From Patescibacteria group bacterium (GTDB lineage: Bacteria > Patescibacteriota > JABMPQ01 > JAHIRA01), in assembly GCA_018818905.1 (NCBI GenBank), contig JAHIRA010000074.1, forward strand, positions 1 through 10,908: a stretch of DNA of 10,908 nucleotides, given 5' to 3'. A program made the position numbers and the translations under genes. Below the pieces are notes generated by a model that was not told where the DNA came from, ran no database searches, and was given only the letters and a program-made list of their open reading frames with translations. Positions 6,069 through 10,908 of this stretch are shown here, one piece after another (position 1 is the first letter of the stretch; each line of letters opens with the position of its first letter).

Positions 6069-6075
6069 AGCTTAT

Positions 6076-6104
6076 TTGGTGGCAAATTCCTTTTGTGATA
6101 CAAT
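6076..6104 (+). promoter_or_regulatory. Probable promoter for the secreted lysozyme-like protein
   Basis: An extended -10 element, TGaTACAAT (6096-6104), matches the -10 consensus at five of six bases. A weak -35, TTGGTG (6076-6081), lies 17 bases upstream. Transcription would start near 6111, leaving a leader of about 19 bases. The gap between rmlA and the next gene (58-61 bases) is the largest inside the + strand cluster after 1506, which fits a separate promoter. Confidence 0.5.
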
Positions 6105-6129
6105 TCGTTGTTGTGTATAAAGCGTTGTG

Positions 6130-7497
6130 ATGAGAATTTCTAGAAAAATCAAATTACTCGTTATTCTGGTTATTGGTTTTATGGTCGTGCCTGTATTTGT
6201 GGGTGCCTCTCCTTTCGAGGCCAGTTTTTTGCTGTCTGATAGCGAATACAGAAATCCAGGCTCCATGTCCAGAGATGACATTCAGAACTTCTTGCTATCA
6301 AAAGGAAGCGAACTAGCTCATATTACTCTTGAGACTTCAGGTGGCCAGAAAAAAGCGGCCGATATTATCTATGAAGAAGCTCAAGAACACAGCATCAATC
6401 CGAGGCTTATTATTATCACGGCCCAAAAAGAACAAGGAGCTATCACTGATGAAAGTCTATCAGATAGACAGAAAGATTGGTTGATGGGTTATGGTGTTGG
6501 CGATGATGAGCTCAAGGGAATAGAGAATCAAATCAAGTATTCTACATATCAGTTTCAAGGGTATTTTGACAGGCCACAGTATTATCGCTATCAAGCAGGA
6601 AGAACTACAACCACTTCAGATGGTCATCAAGTCACTCCACAAAACAAAGCCACAGCAGGTCTCTATAACTACACCCCCAGCGTCTCTGGAGCCGAGAAAT
6701 TCCAATACTACTGGGAAAAATGGTTTGGGAGTCGCGGTTCTTATGACCAGGCTGCAGATGTAATAGATCGACCCAGTGGCAGTCTCATTCGTGCGGCTGG
6801 AACTCAGGGAGTGTATCTGCTTCGTGATAATGAAAGATTCCCTTTCTGGAGTCGAGGTATTTTTGATGAAATGGGATACAAAATGTCAGAGGTTGTTGAA
6901 ATTTCTAAAAGTGAAATGAATAGCTACAAGGCCACTAGTCCAATGCTTTATCCTAATGGTACGTTGATTCGTTCTCCACAAGGAACTGTTTATGTCGTTG
7001 ACGATTTTGGAAAAAGAGGTTTTAGGACCAGAAAATCTTTTGATCAGCTTGGTTTCAGGATGAGCAATGTTTATGGTATTAACTGGGGAGAGGTCAATCT
7101 TTACCGCGAGAATGCAGCCATTGAGGAGTCGACAACTTCTCATGTCAATGGCACACTTATCAAGTCACCGCACAATGGATCTATATATTTGGTTTGGAAT
7201 GGCAAGAAAAAACCTATCCCGGATATCAGAGTCTTTGATCGGAACTTTCATTGGAAAAACGTAATTGATGTCAGTAAGGCTCAGTTTGACGCCTATCCGG
7301 TTGCTGGGATGGAGCTTTTTAGAGATGGAACCCTCATCAAAGATGAGTCACAAACAATTTTTGTTATTGAGTATGGTCGCAGGAGACCTGTTGGAAGCAT
7401 GGAGGTCTTTAAGAAATATGGCTACAAGATGGAGAATGTTATTGCTGTTCCCAGTTGGCTAGCGGGTCTTCATCCGTACGGAAGTATGCTAAACTAA
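6130..7497 (+). CDS. Secreted lysozyme-like wall protein with four C-terminal repeats
   Basis: Probable exported cell-wall protein of 455 residues (GTG at 6127 in the same frame adds one). Positions here count from that GTG. A Sec signal peptide is clear: basic RISRKIK (3-9), a hydrophobic core (10-25), and likely cleavage after VGA (27). Residues 45-205 resemble a lysozyme-like module known from secreted actinobacterial and CPR proteins: INPRLIIITAQKEQGAIT (90-107) with Glu102 as a candidate catalytic acid, then QIKYSTYQFQGYF and NKATAGLYNYTP (173-184) ending at YYWEKWFGS. Residues 218-449 hold four repeats of about 60 residues. No membrane anchor or sorting motif is seen at the C-terminus. 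Role inferred: peptidoglycan or surface-glycan binding or cleavage. Activity is unproven. Confidence 0.72.
   Translation: MRISRKIKLLVILVIGFMVVPVFVGASPFEASFLLSDSEYRNPGSMSRDDIQNFLLSKGSELAHITLETSGGQKKAADIIYEEAQEHSINPRLIIITAQKEQGAITDESLSDRQKDWLMGYGVGDDELKGIENQIKYSTYQFQGYFDRPQYYRYQAGRTTTTSDGHQVTPQNKATAGLYNYTPSVSGAEKFQYYWEKWFGSRGSYDQAADVIDRPSGSLIRAAGTQGVYLLRDNERFPFWSRGIFDEMGYKMSEVVEISKSEMNSYKATSPMLYPNGTLIRSPQGTVYVVDDFGKRGFRTRKSFDQLGFRMSNVYGINWGEVNLYRENAAIEESTTSHVNGTLIKSPHNGSIYLVWNGKKKPIPDIRVFDRNFHWKNVIDVSKAQFDAYPVAGMELFRDGTLIKDESQTIFVIEYGRRRPVGSMEVFKKYGYKMENVIAVPSWLAGLHPYGSMLN
6778..7473 (+). repeat. Four degenerate ~60-residue protein repeats
   Basis: Repeats begin at residues 218, 278, 342 and 401 (bases 6778, 6958, 7150, 7327). 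Each reads roughly G[TS]LI[RK]...[VI][YF][LV][VI]...(K/R)..P/F...F...(G)(Y/F)+(M/W)..NV..V......Y. Examples are GTLIRSPQGTVYVVDD, GTLIKSPHNGSIYLVWNG and GTLIKDESQTIFVIEYG. The pattern suggests short beta hairpins followed by a helix, a likely surface-binding module. The copies differ strongly at the DNA level, so the duplication is old. Confidence 0.8.
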
Positions 7498-7507
7498 TTA
7501 AAACAAA

Positions 7508-7513
7508 GAGGAG
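7508..7513 (+). promoter_or_regulatory. Strong ribosome binding site of the GalE-like gene
   Basis: GAGGAG lies six bases before the ATG at 7520. It confirms this start and contrasts with the absence of such sites before most other genes here. Confidence 0.85.
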
Positions 7514-7519
7514 ATTTTT

Positions 7520-8458
7520 ATGAAAATTTTAATTACAGGCGGAGCTGGTTTTATTGGGTCACACGTCCAAGATCTTTATTTAAAGAAAGGGCACGAAGTA
7601 GTTGTGGTAGATAATCTCGTCACAGGCAAAGAAACCAATCTGAACCCAAAGGCCAAGTTCTATTTGGCAGATATTAGAGACAAAGTCGCCTTAGAACAGA
7701 TTTTTGATCAAGAAAAGGGGATCGAAGCTGTTAACCATCATGCCGCCCACGCTAGTGTGAGAGAATCGGTCGAGGATCCAGCTTATGATGCCGAGAATAA
7801 TATTGTTGGCAGTCTCAATTTGGCCGAGCTGGCACACAAATACAAAGTTAAGAAGTTTATATTTGCTTCAACTGGGGGAGCTATTTATGGTGATACTGAA
7901 ATGGTTCCGACATCAGAAAAAACTCAAGCCTTTCCAGAATCTCCCTACGGTGTATCAAAATATGCTTTTGAAAAATATCTTGGCTATTATCATCTTCAAA
8001 AGAAGCTGGATTTCACTGCTTTAAGATACGCCAATGTTTTTGGTGCCAGGCAGGATCCTCTAGGGGAAGCTGGTGTGGTGGCTATTTTTTCCAAAAAGAT
8101 CTGGTCAGATGAACAGCCTATTATTAACGGGGACGGTAAGCAAACCAGAGATTATGTTTATGTTGAAGATGTCGCGCAGGCAAATCTTCTGGCTTTAGAA
8201 AAAGAATCTCTGAACCGGGCCATCAATATTGGGACGGCCATTGAGACGGACGTTAACCAACTTTTCAAATATTTGGTTGAAATTTCGGGCAAAGAAGTTA
8301 AAGAAGAGCATAGTCAAGCCAAGCCGGGAGAACAGCAAAGAAGCAGTCTTGATTGCAGTGAAGCCCTAGCTCTTCTAGGATGGAAGCCCAAATACATTCT
8401 CGGGCAAGAGAGTGGGCGGAAGGCTCTCAAGAAAACATTTGAGTTTTTTAAGAATTAA
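7520..8458 (+). CDS. NAD-dependent UDP-sugar epimerase, GalE-like
   Basis: An extended short-chain dehydrogenase predicted to interconvert UDP-hexoses at C4, such as UDP-glucose/UDP-galactose or their N-acetyl forms. It has 312 residues, shorter than enterobacterial GalE and similar to compact GalE-like epimerases. GGAGFIG places Gly7, Gly10 and Gly13 in the Rossmann loop. HHAAHASVRESVEDP (73-87), FASTGGAIYG (115-124, with Ser117-Thr118), SPYGVSKYAFEKYL with Tyr143 and Lys147, and LRYANVFGARQDP (168-180) are typical of this group. DGKQTRDYVYVEDVAQA (205-221) closes the substrate site. It follows the secreted protein by 22 bases and precedes MetK by 14. It lacks the Asp-Glu pair of RmlB, so it is not a dehydratase. 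The exact substrate is uncertain. Confidence 0.88.
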   Translation: MKILITGGAGFIGSHVQDLYLKKGHEVVVVDNLVTGKETNLNPKAKFYLADIRDKVALEQIFDQEKGIEAVNHHAAHASVRESVEDPAYDAENNIVGSLNLAELAHKYKVKKFIFASTGGAIYGDTEMVPTSEKTQAFPESPYGVSKYAFEKYLGYYHLQKKLDFTALRYANVFGARQDPLGEAGVVAIFSKKIWSDEQPIINGDGKQTRDYVYVEDVAQANLLALEKESLNRAINIGTAIETDVNQLFKYLVEISGKEVKEEHSQAKPGEQQRSSLDCSEALALLGWKPKYILGQESGRKALKKTFEFFKN

Positions 8459-8464
8459 TATAAT
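8459..8464 (+). promoter_or_regulatory. Possible -10 box for a leaderless metK transcript
   Basis: A perfect TATAAT begins directly after the stop codon of the GalE-like gene and ends nine bases before the metK ATG. A start site at the usual distance would fall at about 8471, so the mRNA would begin at or within two bases of the ATG. No Shine-Dalgarno sequence is present. No good -35 box lies 16-18 bases upstream (CATTTG at 17), so a chance match in an AT-rich junction is possible. Confidence 0.4.
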
Positions 8465-8472
8465 ACGTTGCC

Positions 8473-9633
8473 ATGAAAAATGGAAATCATCTTTTCACGT
8501 CAGAGTCAGTAACGGAGGGACATCCAGACAAAATCTGTGATCAGATTTCAGATGCAGTCTTGGATGATATTTTGAGCCATGATCAAAGTGGCAAGTGTTG
8601 TTGTGAAACCTTGACGACTACCGGGATGGTTATGGTTGCCGGAGAAATTTCTACTTCTCACTATGTCGATATCCCAAAAATTGTTAGAAAAACCCTCAAA
8701 GAGATTGGTTACACCGAAGCAGCCTATGGCATTGACTACAAAAGCTGTGCGGTTATAAGTGCTATTGATGAGCAAAGTGGCGATATCGCTCAAGGTGAAG
8801 AAGAGGCTGATGGTAGCCACAAGGCTATGGGAGCAGGAGATCAAGGCATGATGTTTGGCTATGCAACCACAGAAACCCCAGAATACATGCCCCTACCAAT
8901 TAGCTTGGCTCACAAGCTAACCAAGGAGTTAGCTAGAGCTAGGAAAGAAGGTGATTTGTCCTACCTTAGACCAGACGGCAAGTCTCAAGTGACGGTAGAA
9001 TATAAAGACGGCAAGGCCAAAAGGGTTGATGCAGTAGTTATTGCTGCGCAGCATGATGGTGACATTGAACTAAGCAAGGTTAAAGAAGATGTGATTGAGA
9101 AAATTATCAAACCCATTTGTGCCGATTATCTAGACGAGAAAACTCGTTATTATGTGAATGAAACAGGTCGATTTGTAGAAGGTGGACCACATGCTGATAC
9201 CGGACTAACTGGTCGAAAAATTATTGTTGATACTTATGGTGGTATGGGAGCTCATGGTGGTGGATGTTTTAGTGGCAAAGGGCCAAATAAACAAGATCGA
9301 TCTGGAGCCTATATGGCCCGTTATATTGCCAAAAATATCGTGGCAGCTGGTTTGGCTGAGGCCTGCGAGGTCCAGCTTTCTTACGCTATTGGTTATCCTG
9401 AACCAGTCTCCATTATGATTGAGACTTTTGGTACCGGAAAAATTTCTCATGATAAGCTCGTTGAGCTGGTCAGAGAAAACTTTAACCTTACTCCTTCCGG
9501 GATTATAGAGACGCTTGATTTGCTCAAACCAATTTATAGACAGACAGCTGCTTATGGTCATTTTGGTCGCATGGACCTCAATCTTCCATGGGAAAAGCTA
9601 GATAAAGTAGAAGATCTAAAGAAAGCCTTATGA
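8473..9633 (+). CDS. metK: S-adenosylmethionine synthetase (methionine adenosyltransferase)
   Basis: Makes SAM from methionine and ATP in the cytoplasm. Its 386 residues match the bacterial family. Signatures in order: [17 protein letters not shown] (8-24, with His17 and Asp19), [19 protein letters not shown] (120-138), PDGKSQVT (167-174), [20 protein letters not shown] (237-256, with Asp242, Arg248 and Lys249), and [12 protein letters not shown] (266-277) keeping Lys269, Lys273 and Asp275. The usual Asp after the first Lys (GKDP) is Gly270; it is not one of the classic catalytic residues. The start matches the family N-terminus. It is joined to the next gene by an ATGA overlap. Finding it inside a sugar-nucleotide cluster is unusual. 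No SAM riboswitch fits in the 14-base gap before it. Confidence 0.97.
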   Translation: MKNGNHLFTSESVTEGHPDKICDQISDAVLDDILSHDQSGKCCCETLTTTGMVMVAGEISTSHYVDIPKIVRKTLKEIGYTEAAYGIDYKSCAVISAIDEQSGDIAQGEEEADGSHKAMGAGDQGMMFGYATTETPEYMPLPISLAHKLTKELARARKEGDLSYLRPDGKSQVTVEYKDGKAKRVDAVVIAAQHDGDIELSKVKEDVIEKIIKPICADYLDEKTRYYVNETGRFVEGGPHADTGLTGRKIIVDTYGGMGAHGGGCFSGKGPNKQDRSGAYMARYIAKNIVAAGLAEACEVQLSYAIGYPEPVSIMIETFGTGKISHDKLVELVRENFNLTPSGIIETLDLLKPIYRQTAAYGHFGRMDLNLPWEKLDKVEDLKKAL

Positions 9634-10577
9634 GAATAGTTGTTACCGGCGGAACAGGATTTATTGGCAGTAATCTATGTGGGCGTCTTCTAAAAGAGGC
9701 TCACCAGGTTATTTGTGTTGATAATTGTCTAACCGGTCCAGAAAAAAACATAAAAGAGTTTGTGGGCAATGAAAATTTTACCTTTATCAAACAAGACATT
9801 ACTAAGTCTTTTGCGATTGAAGGTGAGATTGATCAGATTTATAATTTGGCCAGTCCCGCCTCTCCCGTAGATTATTTTGAGCATAGCCTTGAGACTATGC
9901 ATGTGAATTCTATTGGTCTAGAAAATATGCTCAAGATGGCTCAGGAAAAGGAGGCTCGCATCCTTCACACTTCAACTTCAGAAGTCTATGGTGATCCCGA
10001 TGATAATCATCATCCCCAGGGCGAGGAATATCATGGCAATGTCAATCCGTATGGACCTAGATCCTGCTATGATGAGTCCAAGAGATACGGCGAGGCCTTG
10101 ATCTATGAGTATCGCAGAAAACTAGAAATAGACACTGTTATCATCAGGATCTTCAATACATTCGGTCCAAAAATGAAAGAAGATGATGGCCGCGTTGTTA
10201 GTAACTTCATCAGCCAGGCCTTAAGGGGTAAGGACTTAACTATTTACGGTAGTGGAAAACAGACTAGATCATTCTGCTATATTGATGATATGATAGAAGG
10301 TCTTCTTTTGGCTATGAATTCAGAGATTGAAGGTCCGGTCAATATTGGAAACCCTGATGAATTTTCTATTAACAATCTCGCTGACCTCGTCATTGAAAAG
10401 GTGGGTGGTGGATCAGAGAAAGTTTTTAAAGGACTGGGAAAAGATGATCCAAAGCAAAGACAACCTGATATTACTAAGGCCAAAAACGAGCTTGGTTTTG
10501 AACCCAAGGTGAAACTTGAAGATGGCTTAGATAAAACTATAAAGTACTTTAGAAGTCTAATAGAAAAAGAATCATGA
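9630..10577 (+). CDS. uxs: UDP-glucuronate decarboxylase (UDP-xylose synthase)
   Basis: NAD-dependent decarboxylation of UDP-glucuronate to UDP-xylose. The 315-residue length matches soluble bacterial UXS proteins with no membrane anchor. The Rossmann loop GGTGFIG has Gly7, Gly10 and Gly13. [12 protein letters not shown] (71-82), [20 protein letters not shown] (114-133, with Thr116, Ser117 and Glu118), and [20 protein letters not shown] (137-156) with Tyr147 and Lys151 are diagnostic of UXS and separate it from GalE and RmlB relatives. [10 protein letters not shown] (173-182) and [14 protein letters not shown] (207-220) agree. It overlaps metK and ugd by ATGA on either side, so the three are probably translated together. 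Its substrate is the product of the gene that follows, which strongly supports the assignment. Confidence 0.93.
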   Translation: MRIVVTGGTGFIGSNLCGRLLKEAHQVICVDNCLTGPEKNIKEFVGNENFTFIKQDITKSFAIEGEIDQIYNLASPASPVDYFEHSLETMHVNSIGLENMLKMAQEKEARILHTSTSEVYGDPDDNHHPQGEEYHGNVNPYGPRSCYDESKRYGEALIYEYRRKLEIDTVIIRIFNTFGPKMKEDDGRVVSNFISQALRGKDLTIYGSGKQTRSFCYIDDMIEGLLLAMNSEIEGPVNIGNPDEFSINNLADLVIEKVGGGSEKVFKGLGKDDPKQRQPDITKAKNELGFEPKVKLEDGLDKTIKYFRSLIEKES

Positions 10578-10908
10578 AAATTACCGTTATTGGCACCGGC
10601 TATGTAGGGCTGGTCACCGGAACTATTTTTTCGGATCTTGGAAATGAAGTAACTTGTGTTGATGTTGATCCCAAAAAAATAGCTGGTCTCAAAAAAGGAG
10701 ATATGCCAATTTATGAACCGGGTCTTGAGGAAATTGTCAAAAAGAACTACAAAGCCAAAAGACTTTTCTTTACTACTGAACTGGAAAAAACAGCTCAAGA
10801 GTCAGAGGTTCTCTTTATTGCGGTTGGTACTCCTCAAGATAAAGATGGGCGAGCTGACTTGCAATACGTCAAAGCTGTGGCCAAAGAGATTGGCCAAGTT
10901 CTAGATAA
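10574..10908 (+). CDS. ugd: UDP-glucose 6-dehydrogenase, N-terminal part (runs off the window)
   Basis: Oxidises UDP-glucose twice with NAD to UDP-glucuronate. Only the first 111 codons are present and the frame is open at the window end. [19 protein letters not shown] carries the GxGxxG NAD loop (Gly7, Gly9, Gly12) in the form typical of the UDP-glucose/GDP-mannose dehydrogenase family. DVDPKKIAGLKKG (30-42), PIYEPGLEEIV (45-55) and LFIAVGTPQDKDGRADLQYV (80-99) are further family motifs. The ATG overlaps the stop codon of the decarboxylase gene. The missing C-terminal part would hold the catalytic Cys. A related UDP-N-acetyl-mannosamine or GDP-mannose dehydrogenase cannot be fully excluded from this portion, but the neighbouring UXS gene favours UDP-glucose. 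Confidence 0.92.
   Translation, partial: MKITVIGTGYVGLVTGTIFSDLGNEVTCVDVDPKKIAGLKKGDMPIYEPGLEEIVKKNYKAKRLFFTTELEKTAQESEVLFIAVGTPQDKDGRADLQYVKAVAKEIGQVLD

Noticed and set aside
6061..6072. Perfect 12-base palindrome AGCTTTAAAGCT over the rmlA stop codon.
   Set aside because: It cannot form a useful hairpin, lacks a T-tract, and short AT-rich palindromes of this kind are expected by chance. It lies upstream of the proposed -35 box without overlapping it.
8444..8472. SAM riboswitch upstream of metK.
   Set aside because: Only 14 bases separate the preceding stop codon and the metK start, far too short, and no riboswitch-like stems were seen in the coding sequence just before.
9205..9561. Minus-strand frame of 118 codons opposite metK.
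   Set aside because: It is fully antisense to highly conserved MetK motifs, and its composition is explained by the codon pattern of the real gene.
10277..10798. Long minus-strand frame opposite uxs and ugd (173 codons).
   Set aside because: It lies antisense to two clearly conserved enzymes, has low-complexity Ser/Phe-rich content typical of antisense frames, and no start signal of its own.
1..10908. TGA recoded as glycine or tryptophan, as in some candidate phyla and mollicutes.
   Set aside because: The Nudix, rmlD, metK and uxs genes all end at TGA at the expected family length, three of them in ATGA or near overlaps, so TGA is a stop.
1..10908. Mobile elements, CRISPR arrays, tRNA or rRNA genes.
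   Set aside because: No direct-repeat arrays, transposase motifs, terminal inverted repeats or recognisable RNA gene sequence were found on either strand by reading.

Overview
The window holds one coherent locus for activated-sugar (nucleotide-sugar) biosynthesis. Eleven genes lie on the + strand, and the first codons of a divergent gene lie on the - strand at the left edge. The genes are dense: most neighbours are 14-58 bases apart or overlap, three of them by an ATGA start/stop overlap. TGA is used as a stop at several ends, so a standard bacterial code applies and a TGA-recoding lineage is ruled out. The AT-leaning composition, tight packing, few Shine-Dalgarno sequences, and a secreted lysozyme-like protein ending in repeated 'GTLI...VY.V...F...GY' units best fit an uncultured Patescibacteria (CPR) type bacterium. 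That is inference from gene style, not a phylogenetic result.

Layout. Bases 1-56 are the 5' end of a divergent minus-strand gene with a near-ideal sigma-70 type promoter. Bases 57-234 are a bidirectional control region; the + strand leader contains two back-to-back hairpins. Bases 235-1377 encode a family-4 glycosyltransferase, closed off by a hairpin and a clear intrinsic terminator (1427-1461). Bases 1506-6068 are a dTDP-L-rhamnose operon in the order RmlC-like epimerase, HIT protein, Nudix hydrolase, RmlB, RmlD, long-form RmlA. Bases 6130-7497 encode a secreted cell-wall-type protein with its own probable promoter. Bases 7520-8458 encode a GalE-like UDP-sugar epimerase. Bases 8473-10908 run MetK (SAM synthetase), UDP-glucuronate decarboxylase (UDP-xylose synthase) and the start of UDP-glucose dehydrogenase, the last three joined by ATGA overlaps.

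How it works together. RmlA activates glucose-1-phosphate to dTDP-glucose, RmlB makes the 4-keto-6-deoxy sugar, the RmlC-like protein epimerises it, and RmlD reduces it to dTDP-rhamnose. Ugd oxidises UDP-glucose to UDP-glucuronate and the decarboxylase makes UDP-xylose. The GalE-like enzyme interconverts a UDP-hexose. The glycosyltransferase would use one of these donors. The products presumably build a surface polysaccharide or decorate surface proteins; the secreted lysozyme-like protein would act in the same envelope layer. MetK inside the cluster is the odd member and may supply SAM for sugar methylation or simply be a co-transcribed housekeeping gene.

No tRNA, rRNA, CRISPR array, insertion sequence or attachment site was seen. 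No gene-free stretch exceeds 300 bases; the longest are 57-234 and 1378-1505, both described below.
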